Below, piece after piece: positions 41,200 through 52,700 of a DNA stretch of 64,000 bases. The position numbers were made by a program, and so were the translations under genes. Below the pieces are notes generated by a model. The model ran no database searches and was not told the DNA's origin. It worked only from the letters and a program-made list of their open reading frames with translations. Each line of letters starts with the position of its first letter. Positions within the stretch are counted from its first letter, which is position 1. The DNA comes from Nemertoderma westbladi (lineage: Eukaryota; Xenacoelomorpha; Nemertodermatida; Nemertodermatidae). The DNA is taken from contig JAUCBJ010009132.1 in the NCBI GenBank assembly GCA_032718475.1, forward strand, positions 114,118 to 178,117, read 5' to 3'.

Positions 41200-41671
41200 C
41201 TGAAAATTAATATTGTATTAATATAAATAAATAATCAGTAATAATAAGGGAAATCAATTTCATTATTTACTTATTACCAATATGATAATACCCATTAATA
41301 ATAATATTAATATAACTATTTTCGTGGTGCTATAAAGTAATTGCAGGTATTAATAATTAATAGTTTGTGTAGGTAATAATTAGTCTTTATGATGAAATCA
41401 AATAAATTATTATTATTATTATAGTTGGATTGAAGTTAATCTTGTCACCATAGTAAAAGAAAAATTGTAGGAAAATTGATGTTTATTTAATATAATATAA
41501 TATATGATATATTTAATATATTTTGTTCAATTTTTAGCTACTTTAGCTATTGGCACTACTATGACAAGGATAGTAGTTAAACGTCATGATAATAGCCATT
41601 AACTCAATATAACTTATGGTCAAATAATTGATCAAAAAGTGGGAACCTCGGTCATGCATAGCTACTATTAT
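41200..41671. other. Noncoding, AT-rich
   Basis: No gene recognised. Confidence 0.4.
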
Positions 41672-41738
41672 ACAGTACTACAGTACTACAGTACTACAGT
41701 ACTACAGTACTACAGTACTACAGTACTACAGTACTACA
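41672..41738. repeat. 8-bp microsatellite (ACAGTACT)n
   Basis: About eight perfect copies of ACAGTACT, just left of the large inverted repeat. Confidence 0.9.
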
Positions 41739-41758
41739 ATATAAATACTATTATACAC

Positions 41759-42628
41759 CATGACCCGTAATATAGTGTCATTTTCTGATGACATGGACAG
41801 CCCCCCCCCCCCCCCCAGATTTTTCTTCAAATCTTTATCATATTGCTTGAAATTTGAAACACAACTAGTTCAACTCACCGTGGTTGTTACCATGAAGCCG
41901 GAATTTTCTATTTTGCCTTTAAATTTTTATAAAGCGTTTTAAAAAAGTGTATTTTGCGAAATCGTACCCTCCGTATCGTCGCCATTCTTCACATTAGTCG
42001 TATTTTTTATCATATTAGAAAGCTTGCGTTGCAAGGATTCCACATTTGTAACAATGTTTGAATTTCGTTGAGAAACAGCTGAGATAAAGGCGTTAAACGA
42101 TTGCAAGCCATTTATTCTATTTAATAAACACAAATTCTAGAACGTGTTATTTATTTTATGAGTTGGTAGGCAACAGCGGTATGCCTATCCAATATATATA
42201 CTGCGTACAGTAGCTAATCATACATAAACAAAATGTTCCAGAACATTTGTGTATTTATTAAATAGAATAAATGGCCTGCAGCGAACAATAATTGTTGCAA
42301 TCTTTGAACGCCTATATCTCAGCTGTTTCTCAACGAAATTCAGATATTGTTACATATTTGGAATCCTTATTCCGCAAGCTTTCTCTTAATTTTCCGACTA
42401 ATGTGAAGAATTGCCACGACACTGAGGTTGCGAGTTCGGGAAAAGACACTTTAAAAAAAATTATTGATGCAAAATAGAAAATTCCGGCTTCATGGTAACA
42501 ACCACGGTGAGTTGAACTAGTTGTGTTTCAAATTTCAAGCAATATGATAAAGATTTTGTAGAAAAATTGGGGGGGGGGGGGGGGGGGGTCCGTGTCATCA
42601 GAAAATAATACTATATTACGGGTCATGG
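41759..42628. mobile_element. Large inverted repeat (foldback-like), about 870 bp
   Basis: The left arm (about 41759-42145) starts CATGACCCGTAATATAGTGT; the right arm (about 42235-42628) ends TACTATATTACGGGTCATG. Inner landmarks mirror too: a C-run near 41803 against a G-run near 42569, and CACCGTGGTTGTTACCATGA against TCATGGTAACAACCACGGTG. Only about 90 bp separate the arms. Each arm codes outward for a related peptide (FISAVSQRNSNIVTNVESLQ and YISAVSQRNSDIVTYLESLF) that resembles a short coiled coil. No transposase is present. Confidence 0.8.
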
Positions 42629-43400
42629 TGATTAACAATGTCAGAGAAATGACAATAATTACCGAAAAAATTATAAGTGCTTCCTTGTTGACATGTAGTT
42701 CTAGTACACCTTGCTTGATGATAATGAAAACACCTACTGTATTCTGTAATTTTAGCAACATTGCAATTAGGCCTACACATAATTCGGGAAAATTATCTTT
42801 ATATCATATGTTGCTTGGCAACAATGCATTATTTTTATTCTATTACTATCTGTTTCAGTTAATGCAATCTCAAAACTCTTTTGTAAAAGAATGTGCGGGG
42901 GGGTCCAATTAATCCATTATAATCCGGAACATGGGATAAGTAACTGTAATTAATTGTACGTTATTGCTCAACGTATTCTAACGCTTCACCCATTCTATCA
43001 AAATTAACTAGTTTTTCGTCTTATGTCTGTAATAAAAATAACAAGCTTGTTTTTTGGCTTAACATTCATCGCACTACACAACAGGCTAATGTGTAATATT
43101 TCAATTCGTATATTTAAAGCTGAAAGCGAAACCAGAAATAAATTTTTATTGCCAAAACACTTGCATTACAATAGTGTATGTTTTGTGGTTTAAGTTCGTT
43201 TCGAGTTATTAGCGAAATTGAAAACCAACGACCACCACAGACATTCCATAAAATAAGTGTCATTAAATCTGATTCTGTCTATTGTAAAAGCAATGTTATG
43301 GTTATTGTGGTGTGTTAATTTTCACACAACTGTGAAGCCTTCGACCCATTTATGTCTAAGTTTTGACTAACTATTTATGTGGAAGGAATCATAAATATTT
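42629..43400. other. Noncoding, nothing recognised
   Basis: AT-rich, no supported gene. Confidence 0.4.
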
Positions 43401-43588
43401 TTACAAACCTTCTAAAAAGGCCGATCCTTGGTCGTCATCACCTTTGATCACATCAATCGTTTGAAGGCTCCCCATGGTAGATCGCATTTCCGTGACGTCA
43501 TCAGCAATGGAATCTTTGACTCGAGATATTTCAATGGTAGATTCACCGCCTTCTTGTTGACGTTTCTTACGCCTCTTAGCGGTGCAAT
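43401..43588 (-). CDS. Candidate terminal exon coding a charged tail
   Basis: On the - strand the acceptor CACGTTACAG precedes 43588. After two bases, an open frame of about 61 codons runs to TAA at 43403-43401. It starts CTAKRRKKRQQEGGESTIEI, a basic stop-transfer-like cluster, and continues as an acidic tail (VIKGDDDQGSAFLEGL). It has the same acceptor phase as the candidate exon at 41063-41199. It could be the cytoplasmic tail of a membrane protein. No family is recognised and no other exon was found. Confidence 0.3.
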
Positions 43589-43629
43589 CTGTAACGTGCA
43601 ATTAGACAGTCTACAACCAAAAGAAGAAA

Positions 43630-43671
43630 AATAAAAAAAAGTCGGTGTAAACACACCGACTTTTTTTTTAT
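43630..43671. repeat. Perfect short hairpin
   Basis: ATAAAAAAAAGTCGGTGT and ACACCGACTTTTTTTT are complementary around a loop of about 4 nt, giving a stem of over 16 bp. It resembles a tiny foldback element or a transcript-end hairpin. Confidence 0.7.
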
Positions 43672-44387
43672 TTTTATTTTTACTTTACTCAGGGATTAAG
43701 ACCCAGTCCATATATATTGTCATATATAAAGTAATTACATATTGAGACAATAAACGAGAACCACCTAAGATTATATTTAAACCTAAATTGTAGCTACTAC
43801 AATGATTTATCTTTATTTTTTAAGCTTTGCTTTTGCTTACATTGAAGACGAAAAGAGAAGAGGAGATAAAGAGATAGAGAAGATAAGAGTAAATTTGTGA
43901 CAAAGTGTCTGATAGAGCTCGTAACCGATAAAATAATAGAACTGAGTGCGAGAATACACTGTATAAATTATTGTTGCATAAAGTTAACGAGTCTATTTAC
44001 TACCTTAGGCCCTGTATATAATGCAAAAATAGGAATTCATTATTTAAAAATTATAATAATTGCCGCGAGTGAAATGGCCGCATTTGGGAATCCTTTGCGC
44101 AAAAAAAAGAAAGAAAAAGTGAGAAAGGATCCCCTCTCCATGTAATAGGGAGGGGAACAATCAAACAAAGTTTATCAATTTAAGAATCATTTCTCAACTA
44201 TCATTTTGTTTATATAATATAACAGGCCCATGTGAAGAATATGAGACTTTCTGCCGTTATATTTCACTTTGCTGTTACCCCCATGTGAAGAATACCTGGT
44301 TTTCACCAAAAACACAGGTTACAGAAGGGATGAATCTAACCAAAACAATAAACGATTTAGTATACAGTATGTACAAGTTATATAAGA
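43672..44387. other. Noncoding, nothing recognised
   Basis: AT-rich. A purine-rich run lies near 43845-43895, and CCCATGTGAAGAATA occurs twice (44226 and 44280). Confidence 0.4.
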
Positions 44388-44796
44388 CAGAAATAAGCGC
44401 TAAAAAACACTTAATAAAGATAAATTAAAAAAAATAAAAAATCTTCATATATAAAATTCCAATAAAAAGTCGACCGAAAAGTGAAATCCTGGTATACTTC
44501 AGATGGGCGATATAACATGCCACTGTAAGCTTCTCAGCTCCAGATAGGGGGGAAAACTGGACGCAATAATAATGCATCCCTCTCCAGGGGAAATTCGACG
44601 CAAATAACAGCTGATTACTCTCAAAAATAAAACAGTAGCCTGTTCTATTGTGTTTAGTTTATTGTTTTGGTTAAAATAACGTGCCACTGTAACCTGCTCC
44701 TTTCCCTTAATTGAGAATTTAACATTGAGGCGGGATATTAATTCGCCAAGGCGGGTTTTGCGTCGAGTTCCCCCTCCCCCCCCCCTGTCTCCTCAG
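44388..44796 (+). mobile_element. Dispersed repeat, copy 1
   Basis: Begins CAGAAATAAGCGCTAAAAAA and matches 45981-46379 over about 400 bp with roughly 10% difference. Inside, GGGGAAAACTGGACGCAA (near 44551) and TTGCGTCGAGTTCCCC (near 44756) are inverted repeats, so a MITE of about 220 bp may be nested. Part of it recurs inverted at 49655-49773. Confidence 0.75.
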
Positions 44797-45494
44797 CTCA
44801 TGTCCCTTAATAATTGATAATTAACATTGTTAATACGCAGATACCACCACACAGAAGATAATATTAATTTACTATCTACAAATATATGTGAATTTTCCGC
44901 AATATCATTCTGTATTAATGTGAGTAAGACGGATTCAACAAATCCCGTATATATAGTATAATACTGTTCAAGTTACTATAATACTTCAGTTGTTATTAAT
45001 AATTGCTGACCCTGTAAGTTCTAAGAGGTGGCCTAATGTGTCGCAGTTTAGTTCCAGCCAGGTGTAAATTATTCCTGGTAATTTCAAACGGCCTCTGGTA
45101 AATACAATGAATCACCCTTATTCTCTGTGTAAATGTCACAGCAGGACACCTCTAGAGGATATATAGGAATACAAGTTAGTAAGTAGAATGTTTACCTACA
45201 AAAAGCATTGCTAATAGAATGCATTATAGATATTATACACTAAAACCCAGACAGTTTGGCATTTACCCCCAACCAATGGTAGAGGACTATTAGTATTATA
45301 GTATCCTACCTTGTTGCCTCTACTACACTTCCCTGCTTGGTAGGGGGACTGACCCGCCAGCTATTAGGTATAGTGAAGCCAAACTTTCCCAGACATCCTG
45401 GCAGCTAAACACACCCCAACCCAGTCAAAAAGAGCCTTATAGACGCCATATAGGCTGGAAACCAATATATTGGCGACACAACGTCTAGTAAATT
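44797..45494. other. Upstream region of twist
   Basis: Noncoding, no further repeat recognised. It probably contains regulatory DNA of twist, but no specific site is claimed. Confidence 0.4.
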
Positions 45495-45531
45495 TATAAA
45501 GTTCCTATGTGATTTAGTTTGGTGTCATTAC
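45495..45531 (+). promoter_or_regulatory. Candidate twist core promoter
   Basis: TATAAA at 45495-45500 and an initiator-like TCATTAC at 45525-45531 put a start site near 45527, 32 nt downstream of the TATA box. This gives a 5' UTR of about 139 nt to the ATG at 45666. Confidence 0.4.
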
Positions 45532-45665
45532 TAGTGAGATCTCTGCCTTTGTATATTTGTTTGGAATAATATTTAATTGTTAAGATTAACAAATATTTTA
45601 ATTGTTATTTAATTTGTTTTCTAATTAAATCGAAGATTTAAACACTGTGATTGGTGCTATCTGCA

Positions 45666-47109
45666 ATGTCATCTACAATGTCTAGAATGTTAACAACATC
45701 GGAAGAGATAGAGACGGAGTTATTCCCTAACTCTCCTTTGTCATTACATCTGTTGGAGTCCGAAGGCGACATCATTAGGAAACCCAACCCCGCTAAACAC
45801 TGCGAAACCAACAATATCGCTGAGTTTATCAAAAATGAATATTTCGCGAGAAACCAAAATAGGTAAGATACATTAAATTAATTTCGCAAACTTTTCTATG
45901 TAATATTATATGAATATTATTTGTTACCGCTATTGAACTATTGAAATTCAGTATAATTGTTAGCAGTTAATAATAATAAGCAGAAATAAGCGCTAAAAAA
46001 CACTTAATAAAGATAAATTTTAAAAAAAATAAAAAATCTTCATATATAAAATTCCAATAAAAAGTCGACCGAAAAGTTAAATCGTGGTATACTTCAGATG
46101 GGCGATATAACATACCACTGTAAGCTTCTCAGCTCCAGATAGGGGGGAAAACTGGAATCAATAAAAATTCATCCATCTCCAGGGGAAATTCGACGCAATT
46201 AACAGTTGAAAATTGAAAATCATAAAATTGTAACCTGTTCTATTGTGATTCGTTTATTGCTTTGGTAAAAATAACGTGCCACTGTAACCTGCTCCTTTCC
46301 CTAAATTGAGTATTTAACATTGAGGCGGGATATTAATTCGCCAAGATGGGATTTGCGTCCAGTTTACCCCTTGTCTCGGAAATTTAGGTGTATTTGAATT
46401 TGATTAATTTATTTGAGGCGCTTATTTATAATTGGAAAAATTGTAAATAAAGTAAAAGTATGTTTTATGACGTTGAAAATAATTACGGGAACATTTGTAA
46501 CAGAAACCATCTAGGAACATTTCAAGTTTTTCGCAAATTTTTAGTGACGTAAAAACTTGATTAAACAGATTATCTTTTAAATAGATGAACTTTCAAACAG
46601 ATTAACTTTTTAATAACAATTTAAATGAATGACTTTAAAATAATCATTACATTTCCTTGTCATTCACTGAAAATTCACAGCTAAATCGTACTGTTTCCAG
46701 GGGAACGAAGCGTCGCAACTGCTCACCGATTGACGCCGACGAAACACACCGCGCTAGACGCCGAGCCCAACAGACGGCGGACGAGATGCAGACTCAACGA
46801 GTTCTCGCCAACGTGCGGGAGAGACAACGAACGCAAAGTCTCAACGACGGGTTTACTTCCCTACGAAAGATTATACCAACACTCCCCTCGGATAAACTCA
46901 GCAAGATTCAGACCCTCAAACTCGCTTCCCGGTACATCGACTTCCTCTGTCAGGTTCTCTCGAGCGAGAGCGCAGCGGTCTGCGAGCCGTTAGCGCGAGT
47001 TACAAACGCGCCAAGTTGCAACTACATCGCTCAGGAGAGACTTAGTTACGCGTTCTCTGTATGGAGAATGCAGGGCGCTTGGCAGAATTCGTACACAAAC
47101 AAACAATGA
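45666..47109 (+). CDS. twist: Twist-family bHLH transcription factor, two exons
   Basis: Exon 1 45666-45862, intron 45863-46700 (GTAAGA...TTTCCAG, 838 bp), exon 2 46701-47109; 201 residues. The split codon AG|G restores Arg, and the frame continues into [13 protein letters not shown]. The bHLH (about residues 98-152) reads [20 protein letters not shown], then [20 protein letters not shown], which matches Twist. The C-terminal WR motif [16 protein letters not shown] (178-193) is specific to Twist and excludes Hand, Ptf1 or Scleraxis. The basic stretch KRRN and RARRRAQQ before the bHLH suits nuclear import. Twist dimers bind CANNTG E-boxes and control mesoderm and cell migration. The start is the first ATG after the upstream in-frame region; exon 1 ([20 protein letters not shown]) is poorly conserved and less certain. 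The intron holds a dispersed repeat. Confidence 0.92.
45981..46379 (+). mobile_element. Dispersed repeat, copy 2, in the twist intron
   Basis: Second copy of 44388-44796, in the same orientation, inside the 838-bp twist intron. It takes up about half of the intron. Confidence 0.75.
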
Positions 47110-47250
47110 ATTATTTAAACTTCACTTTTTATAATGGTTTTACAAATCCTTACTCTGGTTTAACGCTATTTTTATAGAAAAAACTACCAGTGCCCGCTAA
47201 CTTTGTATTTAAAAGTTTCCAACGATTGAAAAAAAATGAGTAACTATTTA

Positions 47251-48797
47251 AACGCGGGTAATGAATGTTAGACCGGACCTATACGCGAACGCGGGTAATG
47301 AATGTTAGACCGGACCTATACGCGAACGCGGGTAATGAATGTTAGATCGGACCTATACGCGAACGCGGGTAATGAATGTTAGACCGGACCTATACGCGAA
47401 CGCGGGTAATGAATGTTAGACCGGACCAATACGCGAACGCGGGTAATGGATGTTAGACCGGACCTATACGCGAACGCGGGTAATGAATGTTAGATCGGAC
47501 CTATACGCGAACGCGGGTAATGAATGTTAGATCGGACCTATACGCGAACGCGGGTAATGAATGTTAGACCGGACCTATACGCGGGTAATGAATGTTAGAC
47601 CGGACCTATACGCGAACGCGGGTAATGAATGTTAGACCGGACCTATACGCGAACGCGGGTAATGAATGTTAGACCGGACCTATACGCGAACGCGGGTAAT
47701 GAATGTTAGACCGGACCTATACGCGAACGCGGGTAATGAATGTTAGACCGGACCTATACGCGAACGCGGGTAATGAATGTTAGACCGGACCTATACGCGA
47801 ACGCGGGTAATGAATGTTAGATCGGACCTATACGCGAACGCGGGTAATGAATGTTAGACCGGACCTATACGCGAACGCGGGTAATGAATGTTAGACCGGA
47901 CCTATACGCGAACGCGGGTAATGAATGTTAGACCGGACCTATACGCGAACGCGGGTAATGAATGTTAGACCGGACCTATACGCGAACGCGGGTAATGAAT
48001 GTTAGACCGGACCAATACGCGAACGCGGGTAATGAATGTTAGACCGGACCTATACGCGAACGCGGGTAATGAATGTTAGACCGGACCTATACGCGAACGC
48101 GGGTAATGAATGTTAGACCGGACCTATACGCGAATGCGGGTAATGAATGTTAGACCGGACCTATACGCGAACGCGGGTAATGAATGTTAGACCGGACCTA
48201 TACGCGAACGCGGGTAATGAATGTTAGACCGGACCTATACGCGAACGCGGGTAATGAATGTTAGACCGGACCTATACGCGAACGCGGGTAATGAATGTTA
48301 GACCGGACCTATACGCGAACGCGGGTAATGAATGTTAGACCGGACCTATACGCGAACGCGGGTAATGAATGTTAGATCGGACCTATACGCGAACGCGGGT
48401 AATGAATGTTAGACCGGACCTATACGCGAACGCGGGTAATGAATGTTAGACCGGACCTATACGCGAACGCGGGTAATGAATGTTAGACCGGACCTATACG
48501 CGAACGCGGGTAATGAATGTTAGACCGGACCTATACGCGAACGCGGGTAATGAATGTTAGACCGGACCTATACGCGAACGCGGGTAATGAATGTTAGACC
48601 GGACCTATACGCGAACGCGGGTAATGAATGTTAGACCGGACCAATACGCGAACGCGGGTAATGAATGTTAGACCGGACCTATACGCGAACGCGGGTAATG
48701 AATGTTAGACCGGACCTATACGCGAACGCGGGTAGTGGATGTTAGACCGGACCTATACGCGAACGCGGGTAAATGAATGTTAGACCGGACCTATACG
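47251..48797. repeat. 37-bp minisatellite, about 42 copies
   Basis: The unit contains AACGCGGGTAATGAATGTTA and GACCGGACCTATACGCG. Copies are nearly identical; variants include GATCGG for GACCGG and CCAATAC for CCTATAC. One unit near 47577 lacks six bases. It starts 142 bp after the twist stop and may lie in its 3' UTR. Confidence 0.95.
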
Positions 48798-49313
48798 CCT
48801 ATACGGACCTATATAAAGTCAATAGAACAGGTTATAGTTTTATTTTTGGGATTTATAAAAATGTAAAAAAAATCGACTTCCGTAGGGACAATGTTAAATG
48901 TAGAATCCGGATACGGATCCGCGTTTTACTCTGACCCTATTGTTGAGAGTTGTTTGAATAGAAGGTCCAAATAATGATACGACGAATCTGTTTGCAGTGT
49001 TTATATTTGAGTTAGATTTTTCTTTCGATTTACGGTCTAGGTTGTTTGAATTAAATACGATTTGTAGTTTGATTATTTAAATTATACTGATAATTTATAA
49101 AATGTAATAACAGCGGATGCGGGATGGCGGATTTGTTTTGTAAATAGTATTTCTTCCTACTTAATTAATGCAATCTGTACTACGTAGCGTGCGTATCATA
49201 ATTATATAAATATATGTGAAAATATTGGAAATAATGTTATTTCACAAATAATAACTTTTTCATCAAGCTTAGAGGGGCGAATTCAGTTTTAATACACAAA
49301 TGTACACAACACA
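48798..49313. other. Noncoding spacer
   Basis: AT-rich sequence between the 37-bp minisatellite and the SINE. No feature recognised. Confidence 0.4.
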
Positions 49314-49590
49314 AACAGCAGCTTGGTGTAGTGGTGACCTTCCTGGGTTTCCAATTAGGAAGCCCTGGTTCGATCCCTGGATGGGGCAACACTCTTTGGT
49401 CACAGTGCTTTAAATGCTGCAGCCCAGCCCAACCCTAGCTTCCATTCATCCTTGACTGGTCGATAAATGGGAACCAAGGCAACCTGGGAAACAGAGTGGA
49501 AGGGTTTACTGTGGAAGATCACCCATGGTGGTGAACAGGCATTCCTTGGCTTAACGAGCCTAAAATATTCTCCCATTCAATAAACAAATG
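49314..49590 (+). mobile_element. tRNA-derived SINE
   Basis: The head matches pol III promoter boxes: GCTTGGTGTAGTGGTGACC (A box) and GGTTCGATCCCTGG (B box), with a CTTCCT/AGGAAG stem between them. A body of about 200 bp follows (AACCAAGGCAACCTGGGAAA) and it ends in an AT-rich tail (TGTAATTATTATTC). Acceptor pairing is poor, so it is not a tRNA gene. Confidence 0.75.
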
Positions 49591-49627
49591 TAATTATTAT
49601 TCTAATAATGTATAATACGTCAAGACA

Positions 49628-49655
49628 GGGGGGGGGGGGGGGGGGGGTGGGGGGG
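49628..49655. repeat. G homopolymer tract
   Basis: About 26 bases, almost all G. It sits where the inverted copy of the dispersed repeat would carry its C-run. Confidence 0.8.
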
Positions 49656-49773
49656 TACGTTATTTTAACCAAAACAATATACTAAACACAATAAAACATG
49701 TTACAGTTTTATTTTTGAGAGTAATCAGCTGTTATTCGCGTCGAATTTCCCCCGGAGAGGGATGAATTTTTAT
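49655..49773 (-). mobile_element. Dispersed repeat, partial inverted copy 3
   Basis: The reverse complement matches about 44575-44690: TTATTTTAACCAAAACAATA, then GAGAGTAATCAGCTGTTATT and GCGTCGAATTTCCCC. Truncated on both sides. Confidence 0.7.
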
Positions 49774-52700
49774 TCATATTATATATCTGAATGCGTCATG
49801 GTATCAAATAATGATTTAAAGTTATAATTGAGTAAAATATTTGAATGTTAGTTGGACCCACCTGAGCTGCCTTTGTGACAGCGATTATTCCCGTAGTTGC
49901 ACCCACCTGAGCTGCCTTTGTGACAGCGAGTATTCCCATTAGTTGCACCCACCTGAGCTGCCTTTGTGACAGCGACTATTCCCGTAGTTGGACCCACCTG
50001 AGCTGCCTTTGTGACAGCGATTATTCCCGTAGTTGTACCCACCTGAGCTGCCTTTGTGACAGCGAGTATTCCTATTAGTTGCACCCACCTGAGCTGCCTT
50101 TGTGACAGCGACTATTCCCGTAGTTGCACCCACCTGAGCTGCCTTTGTGACAGCGAGTATTCCTATTAGTTGCACCCACCTGAGCTGCCTTTGTGACAGC
50201 GATTATTCCCGTAGTTGTACCCACCTGAGCTGCCTTTGTGACAGCGACTACTCCCATTAGTTGCACCCACCTGAGCTGCCTTTGTGACAGCGACTATTCC
50301 CGTAGTTGGACCCACCTGAGCTGCCTTTGTGACAGCGACTATTCCTATTAGTTGCACCCACCTGAGCTGCCTTTGTGACAGCGACTATTCCCGTAGTTGC
50401 ACCCACCTGAGCTGCCTTTGTGACAGCGACTATTCCCATTAGTTGCACCCACCTGAGCTGCCTTTGTGACAGCTACTACTCCCGTAGTTGGACCCACCTG
50501 AGCTGCCTTTGTGACAGCGACTATTCCCATTAGTTGCACCCACCTGAGCTGCCTTTGTGACAGCGACTATTCCCGTAGTTGCACCCACCTGAGCTGCCTT
50601 TGTGACAGCGACTATTCCCATTAGTTGCACCCACCTGAGCTGCCTTTGTGACAGCGACTATTCCCGTAGTTGGACCCACCTGAGCTGCCTTTGTGACAGC
50701 GACTATTCCTATTAGTTGCACCCACCTGAGCTGCCTTTGTGACAGCGACTATTCCCGTAGTTGCACCCACCTGAGCTGCCTTTGTGACAGCGACTATTCC
50801 CGTAGTTGCACCCACCTGAGCTGCCTTTGTGACAGCGACTATTCCCGTAGTTGGACCCACCTGAGCTGCCTTTGTGACAGCGACTATTCCCGTAGTTGGA
50901 CCCACCTGAGCTGCCTTTGTGACAGCGACTATTCCCATTAGTTGCACCCACCTGAGCTGCCTTTGTGACAGCGACTATTCCCGTAGTTGCACCCACCTGA
51001 GCTGCCTTTGTGACAGCGACTACTCCCCGTAGTTGCACCCACCTGAGCTGCCTTTGTGACAGCGACTATTCCCATAGTTGGACCCACCTGAGCTGCCTTT
51101 GTGACAGCGACTATTCCCATTAGTTGGACCCACCTGAGCTGCCTTTGTGACAGCGACTATTCCCGTAGTTGGACCCACCTGAGCTGCCTTTGTGACAGCG
51201 ACTATTCCCGTAGTTGCACCCACCTGAGCTGCCTTTGTGACAGCGACTATTCCCAGTAGTTGGACCCACCTGAGCTGCCTTTGTGACAGCGACTACTCCC
51301 GTAGTTGGACCCACCTGAGCTGCCTTTGTGACAGCGACTATTCCCGTAGTTGCACCCACCTGAGCTGCCTTTGTGACAGCGACTATTCCCATTAGTTGGA
51401 CCCACCTGAGCTGCCTTTGTGACAGCGACTATTCCCGTAGTTGGACCCACCTGAGCTGCCTTTGTGACAGCGACTATTCCCGTTAGTTGCACCCACCTGA
51501 GCTGCCTTTGTGACAGCGACTATTCCCGTAGTTGGACCCACCTGAGCTGCCTTTGTGACAGCGACTATTCCCGTAGTTGGACCCACCTGAGCTGCCTTTG
51601 TGACAGCGACTATTCCCATTAGTTGGACCCACCTGAGCTGCCTTTGTGACAGCGACTATTCCCATTAGTTGCACCCACCTGAGCTGCCTTTGTGACAGCG
51701 ACTATTCCCGTAGTTGGACCCACCTGAGCTGCCTTTGTGACAGCGACTATTCCCGTAGTTGCACCCACCTGAGCTGCCTTTGTGACAGCGACTATTCCCG
51801 TAGTTGAACCCACCTGAGCTGCCTTTGTGACAGCGACTATTCCCGTAGTTGGACCCACCTGAGCTGCCTTTGTGACAGCGACTATTCCCATTAGTTGCAC
51901 CCACCTGAGCTGCCTTTGTGACAGCGACTATTCCCATTAGTTGGACCCACCTGAGCTGCCTTTGTGACAGCGACTATTCCCGTAGTTGCACCCACCTGAG
52001 CTGCCTTTGTGACAGCGACTATTCCCGTAGTTGAACCCACCTGAGCTGCCTTTGTGACAGCGACTATTCCCGTAGTTGGACCCACCTGAGCTGCCTTTGT
52101 GACAGCGACTATTCCCGTAGTTGGACCCACCTGAGCTGCCTTTGTGACAGCGACTATTCCCGTAGTTGCACCCACCTGAGCTGCCTTTGTGACAGCGACT
52201 ATTCCCGTAGTTGGACCCACCTGAGCTGCCTTTGTGACAGCGACTATTCCCGTAGTTGGACCCACCTGAGCTGCCTTTGTGACAGCGACTATTCCCATTA
52301 GTTGCACCCACCTGAGCTGCCTTTGTGACAGCGACTATTCCCATAGTTGGACCCACCTGAGCTGCCTTTGTGACAGCGACTATTCCAATTAGTTGCACCC
52401 ACCTGAGCTGCCTTTGTGACAGCGACTATTCCCATTAGTTGCACCCACCTGAGCTGCCTTTGTGACAGCGACTATTCCCATAGTTGCACCCACCTGAGCT
52501 GCCTTTGTGACAGCGACTATTCCCGTAGTTGGACCCACCTGAGCTGCCTTTGTGACAGCGACTATTCCCGTAGTTGCACCCACCTGAGCTGCCTTTGTGA
52601 CAGCGACTATTCCCGTAGTTGGACCCACCTGAGCTGCCTTTGTGACAGCGACTATTCCAATTAGTTGCACCCACCTGAGCTGCCTTTGTGACAGCGACTA

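Noticed and set aside
43897-44145. 82-codon ORF
   Set aside because: AT-rich, no motif, and its lysine-rich end comes from an A-rich stretch.
46657-46700. Twist coding start at 46657
   Set aside because: The frame there opens with TTG, and a splice acceptor at 46700 joins in phase to the exon ending at 45862.
49319-49395. Functional tRNA gene
   Set aside because: It is followed by a SINE-like body and lacks acceptor pairing.
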